A stretch of DNA of 64,000 bases from Ruminococcus sp. AF41-9 (lineage in GTDB: Bacteria > Bacillota > Clostridia > Lachnospirales > Lachnospiraceae), in the NCBI RefSeq assembly GCF_003477525.1, contig NZ_QUDO01000018.1, forward strand, positions 1 to 64,000. The letters are read 5' to 3'. The notes beneath the pieces are model-generated. The model did no database searches. It was given only the letters and a program-made list of their open reading frames with translations, and was not told the origin of the DNA. Position numbers and translations under genes: made by a program. Shown one piece after another: positions 18,420-28,696 of this stretch; position 1 is the first letter of the stretch; each line of letters starts with the position of its first letter.

Positions 18420-21163
18420 TTGATAAATACCAGAAGAAACATGATTATTGTAAAAGGCGTGATCAGAACATCTCAAATCAAGTTCTGCCAGTATAATCCT
18501 GATACACGGAAAATGGATATTGTTTTTTCAGATGATAAAAAATATTCGTATTCTTATTCAAACGTAGAATACCTGAAAGATCCTGAAATACTTACACCTG
18601 AATTATATCATATCAGAAAGGGAGAAAGAGACTTATTCAACATAGAAGCAATTTATCGTTTTTTTGGAGAAAATGATACTTACTATCATATCTGTTTTCA
18701 GAATAAAAGCGAAAGAGACTATCGGGAGAGTGAACTGGAGATTTTCAGATCCTGTCTCAGTGAGAAAAGTGCGGGAGATGTGTGGGAATATTTCAGACAG
18801 GTTGCGAATTTAAGTGAAATGAGAAATGAGGAATCCGGGGAGAAATTACTTGTCCGAAAATTTGAGAAACTGCCTTTTGTAGATGAGAAATCTGTACTTG
18901 CAAAATATTTAAATCCTGACAGGAAAGAAAATGAAGAAAAAAAAGAAGACTGGATACCGATTTTTCCTTTTGGTTGTAATAACAGCCAGTATAAAGCGGT
19001 CAAGAGAGCAATGGAGAATCAGATCAGTGTGATTCAGGGACCTCCGGGAACTGGAAAAACGCAGACAATCTTAAATATCATTGCAAATATACTGATGCAG
19101 GGAAAAAGCGTTCAGGTAGTTTCAAATAATAATTCAGCAACGGACAATGTATATGAAAAACTGGCATCACCGAAATATGGAATGGGTTTTCTTGTGGCAG
19201 CATTGGGAAATTCTAAAAATAAACAGACATTTATACAACAACAGAATGGTTGTTATCCAGATTTAAGTACATGGAGGTTGGAGACTGACCCAAATGATTT
19301 AAAAGAAGAAATTTTTAAAAAATCAAAAGAATTAAAAACAGTTTTTGATAAAAAAGAAAGATTATCTGACTTAAGACAGGAATATTCACAGATGATGACA
19401 GAGCTGGAGTATTTTAGACAGTATATAGAAGAGTCGGATGTAGATACGGATGTTTCCATATCCAGAAGAAAGCTGACCTCAAAACGTTGGATGGAAATCT
19501 GGCGGGAATGTCAGTTCCTTTCAGAAAGAAAAGGGAAAATAGGACTATTGTTTATATTGAGACATTTGATTGTATATGGAATTACAGGTCCGAAATTTTT
19601 CAGACAGGATATGGAAAAAATTATTACTTCATTGCAGGCGAAATATTATCAGGCCAGAGAGGAGGAACTTCTAAAAGAAATAGAAGAAACAGAGAGATTC
19701 CTGAATTCATCAAATGAAAATTTAATGAATGATTTATGTAAACAGTCAATGATTTTGCTGAAGGGAAAACTGGCGGAAAAGTATGGCAACAGAGAAAAGC
19801 GTAAAGTTTTTGAAAAAGATGATTTATTTCACGAACCATACCTGTTTCTGGATGAATACCCGATTACATTAAGTACAACTTTTTCTTCCCGCAACAGTCT
19901 GGGAAATGGAAACGTTATGTATGATTATCTGATTATGGATGAAGCGTCACAGGTAGACGTTGCCACCGGTGCGCTGGCACTTTCGGGAGCAAAAAATGCG
20001 ATTATTGTAGGAGATACAAAGCAATTGCCAAATATAGTACCGGGAGAAGCAAGGGCAAAAGCAGAAGAAATTTTCGGGCAGTTTCATATTTCAGAAGGAT
20101 ACCAGTTTACGAGAAGTTTTTTGCAGTCAGTATTGGATGTGCTTCCGGATGTGACGCAGACTTTACTGCGTGAACATTACAGGTGCCATCCGAAGATTAT
20201 CAATTTTTGTAATCAGAAATTTTATCGTGGCGAATTGCTGATCATGACAGAAGACAGAGGCGAATCAGATGTTTTGCATGCAATAAAACGGTTCCGGGAA
20301 ATCATGCCCGTGAACATTACAGTCAACGACAGATTGATGTGATAAAAAAAGAGATATTGTCACAATATGACTCAGATAAAAAAGAAACAGGGATTATAAG
20401 TCCGTATCGAGATCAGGTGAATGCAATTCAAAAAGAAATTCCGGATGTGGAAACTGCAACTGTGCATAAATTTCAGGGAAAAGAGAAAGACACGATTATT
20501 ATTTCTACAGTGGATGATATGATTTCAGATTTTGCGGATGATCCATATCTGATCAATGTAGCAGTATCGAGGGCAAAAAAGAGACTGATACTGGTTATGA
20601 CAGGAAATGAGCAGACACAGGAACGAAATATCACAGATCTTATGAAATATATTCAGTATAATAATTTTCAGGTTACAGACAGCAAAATTTATTCTATTTT
20701 TGATTATCTTTACGGTCAGTATACAAAGGAACGAACCGAATATATGAAGAAACATAAAAGGAAGTTTCCGATGCTTTCAGAGGATCTGGCATATTATACA
20801 TTAATGGAAAAGATATTAAACCAGGATGAATATGCCAGTTTAAATGTTCTGAGTCATTTTCCTCTGAATATGCTGATCAGAAATCCGGATTTGTTAGAGG
20901 AAAGAGAGTGCCGGTATGCGATGAATCCTGCTACACATATTGATTTTCTTATCTATAACAGAATCAGTAAAAAACCTGTTATGGCACTGGAAATTGATGG
21001 ATACCAGTATCACAGAAAAGGAACGCAACAGGCAGAACGAGATCAGCTAAAAAATCATATATTGGAAGTGTATGGGATTCCTCTGTTAAGGCTAAGTACG
21101 AATGGAAGTGGGGAAGAAGAGAGAATAAAAGAAACACTGGATAAACAGTTATTTGGCTCGTGA
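18420..21163 (+). pseudogene. SF1 helicase with C-terminal PD-(D/E)XK-like nuclease domain, frameshifted
   Basis: The start is TTG at 18420, favoured by GGAGG seven bases upstream. The first part holds Walker A GPPGTGKTQ, Walker B-like LIMDEASQVD, GDTKQLPN and REHYRCHPKI of UPF1/Dna2-like SF1 helicases. At the AAAA run 20285-20288 the frame shifts by one base. The next frame gives KTVPGNHAREHYSQRQIDVI and then GIISPYRDQV, TVHKFQGKEKD and NVAVSRAKKRL (motifs V-VI). The C-terminus has HIDFLIYN and MALEIDGYQYH, a restriction-nuclease-like D...ExD core followed by a conserved RDQLKNHIL. Repaired length is about 914 residues. Its position after Wadjet and an R-M pair suggests a defence role; the exact system is not identified. 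Confidence 0.75.
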
Positions 21164-21229
21164 CAGAATTAGAGGCAGAAGTAAGAGTATGATATATGAG
21201 GTGTAAAAATATCGAAGACAAAATCTGAA

Positions 21230-21433
21230 ATGTGGGATATGAAATACAGGGGAAGTGCAAGTCCGGTAATTAAAACGGGATATAAATTAATGCAGGTAGA
21301 TTCTGTAGATACCGCGAGCCAGATTGTCTTTGCGGGAATACGATTTACTCTGACAGGGATTCTGGTGCTGATTTTTGTATCAATCAGGGAGAAGAAAGTG
21401 ATGATTCCTGACAGGAAAATTATATCATATTAA
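21230..21433 (+). pseudogene. EamA/DMT transporter relic
   Basis: This short frame reads SASPVIKTGYKL and then FAGIRFTLTGILVLIFVSI. That is the first and second membrane segment pattern of drug/metabolite (EamA) transporters, which normally have ten helices and about 300 residues. It stops after 67 residues, with no continuation in other frames that I can see. Confidence 0.5.
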
Positions 21434-21490
21434 TAGCAGAAAAAGAAAGTTTCAAAATGAGGGAAATAATATGGGAAGGAAGTAGATCAT

Positions 21491-21934
21491 ATGTTGAATA
21501 TTTTCTATGGAGATATGGAGGGAGCTGTATATAACACATCTGCATATTTTAAATATGATTATGAAGACAGTTGGATAACAGACCCATTTGTAAAGGAAAT
21601 GATTCAGGCAGTGGATGAATCTACAGTTTTGGACAGTGGTGTAATTGACAGTCCAGTTCTTGGAAAAATCCCACCCACTGGACTATCGGGAGGGATAAAA
21701 ACATTGATTCTTGTAAAATTTGATAAGGACAAGGTGTTTAATGCGTCAACCTGCGGTGATAATTGTGCGGAATGGTTATTAAAGATTGCGGAAACATTCT
21801 GGAACAAATGGAAAAAGTACAACTGGATTGGAAGAAAAATTGAAGTGATAGGCAAAGAAAAAGTCCGGAATCAGTATGGAGATGGGGTTACAGAGTTTTT
21901 GGCGCAGGCAATCCGGAGATTCTATAAACAGTGA
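21491..21934 (+). CDS. DUF4869 family protein
   Basis: The 147-residue soluble protein starts MLNIFYGDMEGAVYNT and contains STCGDNCAEWLLKIAE, matching my memory of the DUF4869 family found beside phage and defence genes in clostridia. GGAAGG precedes the ATG. No catalytic motif is evident and the function is unknown. A strong hairpin follows. Confidence 0.65.
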   Translation: MLNIFYGDMEGAVYNTSAYFKYDYEDSWITDPFVKEMIQAVDESTVLDSGVIDSPVLGKIPPTGLSGGIKTLILVKFDKDKVFNASTCGDNCAEWLLKIAETFWNKWKKYNWIGRKIEVIGKEKVRNQYGDGVTEFLAQAIRRFYKQ

Positions 21935-21947
21935 ATAATACGATGTG

Positions 21948-21985
21948 GCAAAGTCGCCAGTCTTATATTAGGCTGGCGACTTTGC
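21948..21985. terminator. Perfect 13-bp hairpin after DUF4869 gene
   Basis: GCAAAGTCGCCAG at 21948-21960 is the exact inverse of 21973-21985, with a 12-base loop. The T tract is only the TTT within the arm, so termination may be weak. Confidence 0.6.
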
Positions 21986-22142
21986 ATAGAGGTGTCAGAT
22001 GAATCTGGCACTTTTATTATATATACGATATTTTGAAGAAAAAATATTGTAAAATTTATTCTTACCAGGGATATTTTGCAGTTTTATCCGTCTAATCTAT
22101 GTAAAAAACAAATGCCGGCAGAGCAAAGAAGGTGGTGCTAAA

Positions 22143-22630
22143 GTGACAAAAGAACAATTAGGAACATTAATTCTTGATTCTGAGAGACAACTGTATTCTA
22201 CTGCCAAAACGATTTTAGCTGATGATCATGATTGTGCGGATGCAATTCAGGAACAATTGTTAAGGCGTTCTCTAAGATTGGGACATTGAGAAATGATAAA
22301 TATGCGAAAACATGGCTGATCCGTATATTGATCAATGAGTGCTATACCTTTTTGAGAAAGTCCAGTAAACTGGTACCTATGGAGGGAATGAGTGAAATGG
22401 CGGAAACAAATTCAGATAAGAATGCTGATTATAGTGAGTTGTATAAAGCACTGAATTCTCTGAAAGAAGAATTGCGCCTGCCAGTTATCCTGTATTATAT
22501 TGAAGATTTCAATATAAAAGAGATAGCACAGATTCTTGAAATAAGCGAAGGGGCAGTTCAGAAAAGACTTGCGAGAGCGCGGGGAAAACTTAAGCGTGAT
22601 TTACAGGAAAGTGAGGGACTGATCATATGA
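22143..22630 (+). pseudogene. ECF sigma factor, frameshifted
   Basis: GTG at 22143 follows AAGGTGG. The first part reads TKEQLGTLILDSERQLYSTA and ADDHDCADAIQE, the start of sigma region 2. At 22252-22253 the frame changes, and the next frame continues TIVKAFSKIGTLRNDKYAKT and region 4 (IKEIAQILEISEGAVQKRL). One A missing from GAAACA explains the break; repaired length is about 162 residues. ECF factors redirect RNA polymerase in response to envelope stress. The overlapping downstream gene is its likely membrane anti-sigma. Confidence 0.8.
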
Positions 22631-24069
22631 GATTAGAAGATATGAAAAATAACATTCCTGAAACTCCGGAATTTATTCATCTGATGATTCAGGATGAGGT
22701 AAAAAAACAGCTTCAGGATACAAAAGTGATCAATATTCGAACAGGAAAAAAGAAAAAATGGACAGGTACAAAAGTCGCTGCGGCAGTAGCGGCGGGTGCA
22801 CTGGCTGCCTCAACAATAGTCTATGCAGGTACGAATTTATATCACATGTTTATAGAAAAACAGGGAAAATACAGTATTTCAACCGGAATCGAGACAAATG
22901 ACAAAAATGGAAAAATTAATCTTCCTGAACAAATCCATGATATAGATATTTCAGCAGGATATATTCCAGAGGGTATGGAATGGAGTGATGAATTTCATCT
23001 ACAGTATTCGGAACATGCTTACAGTGGAGGATTCAGTTTTTCATCTGTGCTTTTGGATGATAACGATATCGGGAAAGCAATGCAGGATAAAAATGTTGTG
23101 GATTATGAAAAGAGAACTTTTGGCAGCTATGAGGGTGTATATCTGAAATATAATGAAGTAGTGGAAGGTTCTTATGATCAGAGAATTTATCTTTTTTGCC
23201 CGGATTTCTATCGTGTAATTACTGTTTATATTGGCGACGATGTATTAAAAGAAGACGCTGTTAAAGTAGTTGAGAATCTTGAAATCACGGAAAATGAGAC
23301 AATGATTGAAACTGCTGATCTGTATACATGGAGTGAACTTGTATCGCCTGAAGAAACATCAGCAGAAGAGGAAGTTATTTCTATTAAAGATGATAAATTG
23401 CCGGTACATCAGATTGGTGATGAATTTAGTATAGCGGGAACGGGTGAAGACAGTGATGGTAATTATGTAGACGACAGTAATATTTCAGTTTGCGTAGATT
23501 CCGTTCAGATAGCGGATGACCTACAGTTGCTTGACCAGAGTCGCGTGCCGGAAAAATTGCTGGATGAAGTTGGAGCAGATGGAAAACTGATAGATAACAC
23601 ATTGTCTTATATTAAATCCGGTGACGGAATTGACTCTGTAGATGAGATTGTAAAAACAGAAAACGTAAAGCAGAAGCTTGTATATGCAACAGTTACTTAT
23701 ACGAACAGGTCAGATGAGGAAATTGATCATATGTTGTACATTGGATCGTTGATGTTTCTGAATCGCGAAGATGGAATCTATGAAATTTATGATCCAGGAG
23801 ATCAGTCTGGCGATGGATTCGACCGGGTTATCTGGAATGGCGGAGCCAAAACACGAGAAATGCAATATTATAGTGTGTCTGAAGAGTATGGAAATGGAGG
23901 AAACTATATTTCTTCTTTAAAACCCGATGAGAGTGTGCAAGTGGAGATGGCATGGATCGTGAATGAGAATGATCTGGAACATCTGTATCTTAATCTCAAT
24001 GGGGATGGAGCAGCGTATGCGTTTTCAGATGCTACGTTAAAGATGGGAGTAGTGGATATTACTCAGTAG
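22627..24069 (+). CDS. Single-pass membrane anti-sigma-like protein
   Basis: The 480-residue protein overlaps the sigma gene by four bases (ATGA). Residues 1-45 are cytoplasmic and basic. A membrane segment at about 49-67 (VAAAVAAGALAASTIVYA) is followed by a large acidic extracellular part. GYIPEGMEW near residue 115 resembles DUF4367-like domains found in such regulators. The C-terminal half (about 260-480) looks like a beta-sandwich sensor region. The role as anti-sigma is inferred from gene order, coupling and topology. Confidence 0.6.
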   Translation: MRLEDMKNNIPETPEFIHLMIQDEVKKQLQDTKVINIRTGKKKKWTGTKVAAAVAAGALAASTIVYAGTNLYHMFIEKQGKYSISTGIETNDKNGKINLPEQIHDIDISAGYIPEGMEWSDEFHLQYSEHAYSGGFSFSSVLLDDNDIGKAMQDKNVVDYEKRTFGSYEGVYLKYNEVVEGSYDQRIYLFCPDFYRVITVYIGDDVLKEDAVKVVENLEITENETMIETADLYTWSELVSPEETSAEEEVISIKDDKLPVHQIGDEFSIAGTGEDSDGNYVDDSNISVCVDSVQIADDLQLLDQSRVPEKLLDEVGADGKLIDNTLSYIKSGDGIDSVDEIVKTENVKQKLVYATVTYTNRSDEEIDHMLYIGSLMFLNREDGIYEIYDPGDQSGDGFDRVIWNGGAKTREMQYYSVSEEYGNGGNYISSLKPDESVQVEMAWIVNENDLEHLYLNLNGDGAAYAFSDATLKMGVVDITQ

Positions 24070-24187
24070 CAAAATGGACTATTTTATATAGAAATATTTA
24101 CTTGTGTGGCGAAAATGTTTCTGGGATTTTGTATGTGAGTTTCTGAAGTTTCAGACTGATTTAATTATAAATTGTTATATTTTTCGG

Positions 24188-24236
24188 GCAGAAATGTTTG
24201 AAGTGATTTTATTCGTGAAAGGCATTTCTGCTTTTT
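24188..24236 (+). terminator. Terminator of sigma/anti-sigma operon
   Basis: GCAGAAATG at 24188-24196 pairs with CATTTCTGC at 24223-24231, followed by TTTTT. Confidence 0.75.
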
Positions 24237-24251
24237 AACCAAATCAAGTAA

Positions 24252-24899
24252 GTCCCCTGCTTCAATTGCAAAAAGCAATATGAACTTCCACCTGAAGCTA
24301 TCAGAGAAATGATTATTAATGCGCATTGCCATCGGAATTTATTGGATGAATCTTGCATTCAGGTTGCAATATACGATGATCGTCTGGAAGTAACGTCACC
24401 GGGAGGCTTATATAATGGATTGACTTATGAAGAGGTAATGAATGGACATTCAAAACTAAGAAGTAAAGGCATTGCCAATGTCTTTAGTCAGATGGGACTT
24501 GTAGAGGCTTGGGGAAGTGGAATAAAAAGAATTTTTAACTGTGCAAGAGAATATGGACTTCCAGAGCCTAAAGTTCAGGAATTTGATAATATGTTTCGGG
24601 TAGAATTGTTTAGGCCTGATTCTATGGTGAATATACAAAGTAAAGCATCGGAGAAAGCATCGGAGAAAGCATCGGAGAAAACATTAGAGAAGCATTGGAG
24701 AAATGAAATAAATGATACACAGGTTAGGATTATTGAAATTCTTTCTGTGAATAATCAATTATCAGCAGCTCAAATGGCGGAAGAAATAGGAATTTCCAGA
24801 CGGAATATAGAAATGAATATAAAGAAATTAAAACAATATGGTATGCTTGTTCGTCATGGTTCGCCTAAAAAAGGATATTGGGAAATTATCAAAAAATAA
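24252..24899 (+). pseudogene. AlbA/HATPase_c_4-type ATP-binding regulator, 5'-truncated
   Basis: The frame is open from 24252, and conserved sequence (YELPPEAIREMIINAHCHRN) begins before the first ATG at 24309, so the N-terminal AlbA-type domain is missing. Visible parts are the ATPase-like segment with VTSPGGLYNGLT and GSGIKRIF, a linker of KASE repeats, and a winged helix (AEEIGISRRNIEMNIKKLK). Such proteins are DNA-binding regulators near mobile elements. The 196-residue remnant might still be made from ATG 24309, but is probably inactive. Confidence 0.6.
24642..24689 (+). repeat. 12-nt coding tandem repeat
   Basis: Three perfect copies of aaagcatcggag (24642-24677) and a diverged fourth (24678-24689) encode KASE units in the linker of the AlbA-type remnant. 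The unit is a multiple of three, so copy changes would keep the frame. Confidence 0.85.
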
Positions 24900-25051
24900 G
24901 AAACCATTGATAGTAAGAATATATGGCATGCTAAAATGCTGAAGGATTTTGATTTATACCAATTTCTGGTGTTTCTATAAATGTGAGCGATAAATGAGCG
25001 TTAGAGATGAAACAATGATAATGAGATGGAAAATACAATTAAAGCAAAAAA

Positions 25052-25138
25052 AATGTCATAGAGAATGTCACAGGTAATGTCATAGAAAATGTCATAGAAC
25101 AGGCAAAGGCATTTAACGAAAATATGAGCGAAAAATGA
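25052..25138 (+). pseudogene. Second AlbA-type linker relic with 12-nt repeats
   Basis: Four 12-nt units at 25052-25099 encode NVIE/NVTG/NVIE/NVIE, followed by EQAKAFNENMSEK-like sequence to a stop at 25136-25138. NVTE-type linkers are typical of ATP-binding AlbA-family regulators. No flanking domain remains in frame. It is a decayed fragment. Confidence 0.4.
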
Positions 25139-25174
25139 GTGAAGTAAATATTGCGAAAGGAACAAACAGAAACT

Positions 25175-26260
25175 ATGGAACAAAAAGCAAATTACAGTTC
25201 TCAAATTTATGAATATTCATCCCGAACAGGAAAGCTGACAGCAGAAGCTGTCGGAGTGGTAAAAGGTGAAAAACACTTTCCTATTTTTGCTGGCAATCTG
25301 GTTTTTAAGCCACTGACGAAATCCAAACCGTTTTCCACCCCTCTGTTTGCCTATGCAGAAGTATTCTGGTCTTGGGTGATCAATGAGTATTTTATTCCTG
25401 CCCCGCAGTATCAGCTTGCCATTTGCGGAGGATATGAGGCGGAAACTGAGAAGTATTATGATTATGGAACTGTATGCCCGATGATTTATGGAGAAGGTGA
25501 ACATCTGATGAATCTTCTGGAGTTCTTTCGGAAGTATCCGGATAGCAATGTGAGGATCAACGATTATGTAAACTATTGTCAGATGTTCTATGACTATACA
25601 GAGATACTGAACGCAGATTATTTCCAGACCCATCATGAACTGGCAGAGGAGCTGGCGATGCAGGTTTTGATCTCGGTTCTGAAAGGTGACCAGAATTACC
25701 ATTATGAGAACATTGCATTTATCTGTAATGAGGCAGGAGAAATCCTGCGGCTGGCGCCGATGATTGATCATGAATTTTCCACGTATTTTATGTTCCCGGA
25801 CAGTATGTCCAGACATCTGTACTGGTTTGAGCAGTTGCAGAGATCTATTGCAGGAGATGAAGTACGGCCGGATGAGTATGTAGATTTTACGAATGAGGAA
25901 GAACGCAGACTTATGGAAAAGAGTGCTACCTGTCTGCATAGAAATCTGGTGTATATTAAAGAATATTATCCGAAAGTAACAGAAACGTTTTTGAAAAAAC
26001 TAAATAAACTGGAAGCGGACATTAGAGAAAACAAAGAAATGTTTTACATTCAAAAGAGTCAGACCTATCCGGATCATGCAAATTCCAATGCTTATCTGGC
26101 AGGCAAAGCCAGATACAAAGATTATGATGAAGAAAAAGCAAAGATTTATCAAGATAAGTTTGGTACAAGCGGAAAAGAAATAAACTTTGAAATCATTAAC
26201 AGTCAGATTATTTACGAAATAAAGAAAACCATACAACAGATCAGGGGAATTTTAAAGTAG
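25175..26260 (+). CDS. HipA-like kinase-domain protein
   Basis: This is a 361-residue soluble protein. I chose ATG 25175 (AAAGGA upstream at 25157) rather than TTG 25151. Possible kinase features are LVFKPLT near the N-terminus (nucleotide-contact lysine) and GDQNYHYENIAFI near residue 172, like the HxxN catalytic loop of HipA. APMIDHEFS is at the position of the metal-binding loop. No HipB-like antitoxin gene is adjacent. It could equally be another phosphatidylinositol-kinase-like family; the assignment is tentative. Confidence 0.45.
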   Translation: MEQKANYSSQIYEYSSRTGKLTAEAVGVVKGEKHFPIFAGNLVFKPLTKSKPFSTPLFAYAEVFWSWVINEYFIPAPQYQLAICGGYEAETEKYYDYGTVCPMIYGEGEHLMNLLEFFRKYPDSNVRINDYVNYCQMFYDYTEILNADYFQTHHELAEELAMQVLISVLKGDQNYHYENIAFICNEAGEILRLAPMIDHEFSTYFMFPDSMSRHLYWFEQLQRSIAGDEVRPDEYVDFTNEEERRLMEKSATCLHRNLVYIKEYYPKVTETFLKKLNKLEADIRENKEMFYIQKSQTYPDHANSNAYLAGKARYKDYDEEKAKIYQDKFGTSGKEINFEIINSQIIYEIKKTIQQIRGILK

Positions 26261-26566
26261 AAAAAAATCCGAAGATGAAGGAATGTGCATATGTATTTCC
26301 ATATTATTATGGAATTTTACATGGAGTTCTCTAAAAAGACTTTCAGACAGAGTATTCAATCGGTATCAGCCCGACTTGTCAGAGTCCTTAAAAATATCCA
26401 TTGTGAGTTGGAACATAGTAGATGGAGAAAAAGTGTCAGTAAACAGGATGGTGAACCATATAGAAAAGTGCTATAATCCTACTAGTGTCTGTCAGTAGAT
26501 AAAACGGAGAAAACCGACAAAAAACGAAGAAAAATGAAATGACAGATAAAAGGGAGGAAACGAGAT
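26261..26566 (+). promoter_or_regulatory. Intergenic region with extended -10 promoter for the dipeptidase
   Basis: TGcTATAAT at 26469-26477 is an extended -10 element, about 90 bases upstream of the dipeptidase start, with only a poor -35 (tggtga, 26449-26454). Two short overlapping frames in this region have no family resemblance and were not called. Confidence 0.45.
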
Positions 26567-28051
26567 ATGCCGTGTACAACAATATTAGTTGGTAAGAAAG
26601 CATCCTACGATGGTTCTACAATGATCGCGAGAAACGATGATTCCGGTTCCGGGCATTTTACTGCGAAGAAATTTATTGTGGTTCATCCGGAGGAGCAGCC
26701 GCGTAAATATAAATCCGAGATTTCCCATGTGGAGATTGAACTGCCGGATAACCCGATGAGATATACATCCATGCCGAATGCCCTGAAAGGTGAGGGTGTC
26801 TGGGCTGCAAGTGGTGTGAATGAAGCGAATGTCGGAATGACTGCCACAGAGACGATCACTTCCAATCCGCGTGTACTGGGCGCAGACCCATTGGTTGTTT
26901 ATCAGCCGGCAGAGGATGGAAAAGAAGAAGCCGCAGGTGGAATCGGAGAAGAGGATATTGTTTATATTGTCCTGCCATATATTCGCAGTGCCAGAGAAGG
27001 CGTGAAGCGTCTGGGAAGCCTTCTGGAGAAGTACGGAACTTATGAAATGAACGGAATTGCTTTTCAGGACAGGGATGAAATCTGGTGGCTGGAGACGATT
27101 GGCGGACATCACTGGATGGCGCGCAGAGTACCGGACAATATGTATGTGGTAATGCCGAACCAGCTTGGAATCGATCATTTTGATCTGGAGGATGCGTTGG
27201 GAGAGCAGAGGGAATATATGTGCTCCGCAGATCTGAAAGAGTTTATTGAGAAATATCATCTGGATCTTTCTATGGATGGTGTTCTGAATCCGAGAGATGC
27301 ATTCGGCAGCCACGATGATGCAGACCATGTATACAATACACCGCGCGCATGGTTTATGGAACGTTATCTGAATCCGCATACAAAGAAATGGGAAGGTCCG
27401 GATGCTGATTTTACCCCGGCTTCGGATGATCTGCCATGGGCTATGGTGCCGGAGAAGAAGATTACAGTGGAAGATGTGAAATATGTGCTGTCCGCACATT
27501 TCCAGGGAACACCTTATGATCCGTATGCTGCATACGGGGATAAATCCATGAAGGGTGCATTCCGTTCTATCGGAATCAACAGAAATGATTTCCTGTCTGT
27601 GATCCAGATGCGTCCGGATCAGCCGGAGGATTCTGCGATTCTGGAATGGGTGGCTTTTGCATCCAATGCATTTAATGTGCTGGTTCCGTTTTATGCAGGC
27701 GTTACCACAACACCGGAATACCTTTCCAATACAACAGCAGAAGTTTCTACAGATAACTTCTACTGGTCAAGCAGAATGATCGCAGCTATGGCGGACGCTT
27801 CTTATAAGAGTTCTGTATTCCACATCGAACGCTATCAGGAACAGGTAATGGCGAAAGGCCATGAGCTGATCAATACATATGATGCATTGCTTGCAAAAGA
27901 GTCAGATGAACAGAAGAGAATGAGCCTGAAGGAAGAGGCAAATGAAAAGATTGCAGAGATGCTGAAGAAAGCAGCAGCAGATACTTTAAGCAAAGTTCTG
28001 TTTGAACTCAGCAGTCAGATGAAGAACGCTTATTCCAGATCTGACGCATAA
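26567..28051 (+). CDS. C69-family dipeptidase
   Basis: The 494-residue protein starts MPCTTILVGKKASYDGS, with the Cys near the N-terminus that serves as nucleophile in C69 (U34) dipeptidases, followed by IARNDDS. GVWAASGVNEANVGMTATET and DIVYIVLPYIRSAREGV are family-like blocks. It has no signal peptide, so it is probably cytoplasmic and hydrolyses dipeptides. GGGAGGAAACGAGAT precedes the ATG. The Opp peptide importer lies about 1.3 kb downstream, a plausible supply of substrates. Confidence 0.85.
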   Translation: MPCTTILVGKKASYDGSTMIARNDDSGSGHFTAKKFIVVHPEEQPRKYKSEISHVEIELPDNPMRYTSMPNALKGEGVWAASGVNEANVGMTATETITSNPRVLGADPLVVYQPAEDGKEEAAGGIGEEDIVYIVLPYIRSAREGVKRLGSLLEKYGTYEMNGIAFQDRDEIWWLETIGGHHWMARRVPDNMYVVMPNQLGIDHFDLEDALGEQREYMCSADLKEFIEKYHLDLSMDGVLNPRDAFGSHDDADHVYNTPRAWFMERYLNPHTKKWEGPDADFTPASDDLPWAMVPEKKITVEDVKYVLSAHFQGTPYDPYAAYGDKSMKGAFRSIGINRNDFLSVIQMRPDQPEDSAILEWVAFASNAFNVLVPFYAGVTTTPEYLSNTTAEVSTDNFYWSSRMIAAMADASYKSSVFHIERYQEQVMAKGHELINTYDALLAKESDEQKRMSLKEEANEKIAEMLKKAAADTLSKVLFELSSQMKNAYSRSDA

Positions 28052-28129
28052 AAATCGAAAAATATCTGTCTGAAAACAGGCGGAGAAAAATAAGATAAAA
28101 ATAAAATAAAACAAAAGGAAACGAAAATT

Positions 28130-28399
28130 ATGTATTATGTACCAGACGGCACCAAAGAGTGCGGCTATTATGAATGTAAAAAATGTGGCAATCGTTTTCT
28201 GTCCATGCAGACGATGAAGAAGATCCCATGCCCGGACTGTGAGGCAGAGATTGATTATGAGATCGGTCCGGATGAATCTCTGGAGGATGTGCTGGATACC
28301 GCAGAACTGATTGAGAAGATCGAGGGAGAGGAAGAAGTGGCGAAGATGGATGCACTTCTGAGCCTGGCACTGACTGGTGGAGATTATAACTGGATATAA
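28130..28399 (+). CDS. Small zinc-ribbon protein
   Basis: The 89-residue protein has two CxxC pairs (YECKKCGN and IPCPDCEA) that would bind one zinc, followed by an acidic helical tail. AAAGGAAACG lies upstream. Its placement 78 bases after the dipeptidase and before a terminator suggests cotranscription. Function is unknown. Confidence 0.6.
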   Translation: MYYVPDGTKECGYYECKKCGNRFLSMQTMKKIPCPDCEAEIDYEIGPDESLEDVLDTAELIEKIEGEEEVAKMDALLSLALTGGDYNWI

Positions 28400-28543
28400 C
28401 AAGTTATCATAACATGCAGCAAGACATAATAAGATGTAACAATATATAATAAGAAGCAACAAGATATAATAAGATACAACAAGATATAGCCAGCAGCAGG
28501 TTTTTATTTGTATAAAATTGCAAATAAAAAACCTGCTGTTTTT
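28400..28543 (+). terminator. Degenerate A-rich repeats and intrinsic terminator
   Basis: Imperfect tandem units resembling caacaagatataataagat fill 28400-28490. They are followed by the hairpin CAGCAGGTTTTTATTTG (28494-28510) with its inverse at 28521-28538 and then TTTTT to 28543. Confidence 0.8.
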
Positions 28544-28666
28544 GCAAAAAGAAATATAACTATGATTTACAGAAAACAATTCAGGTCAAATGAAAAATAT
28601 CGGACATTATCTGACGAATTAACATGGTAATGAAGTAAAGTATAAGCAATTTCAAGCAGTATTATC

Positions 28667-28696
28667 TTGAAATCCTGAAAGAGTGTGTGGTATAAT
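28667..28696 (+). promoter_or_regulatory. Candidate opp operon promoter
   Basis: TTGAAA and a perfect TATAAT are spaced 18 bases apart. The next credible gene start is oppB at 29359, giving a leader of about 650 bases. Confidence 0.6.

Noticed and set aside
18297..18422. 41-codon frame (MLNEQYGDGFAEFLL...) between endonuclease and helicase
   Set aside because: No ribosome site. Slight likeness to the end of the DUF4869 protein (NQYGDG) is too short to claim a relic.
25052..25099. Short direct repeats as a CRISPR array
   Set aside because: The 12-nt units are adjacent with no spacers and lie in a coding linker pattern.
25001..25204. 67-codon minus-strand hydrophobic frame
   Set aside because: It is the reverse of the NVIE repeat region and the HipA-like gene start; hydrophobicity comes from the repeats' complement.
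26283..26498. Two overlapping frames of 71 and 63 codons before the dipeptidase
   Set aside because: Neither has a convincing ribosome site or conserved features, and they overlap the dipeptidase promoter.
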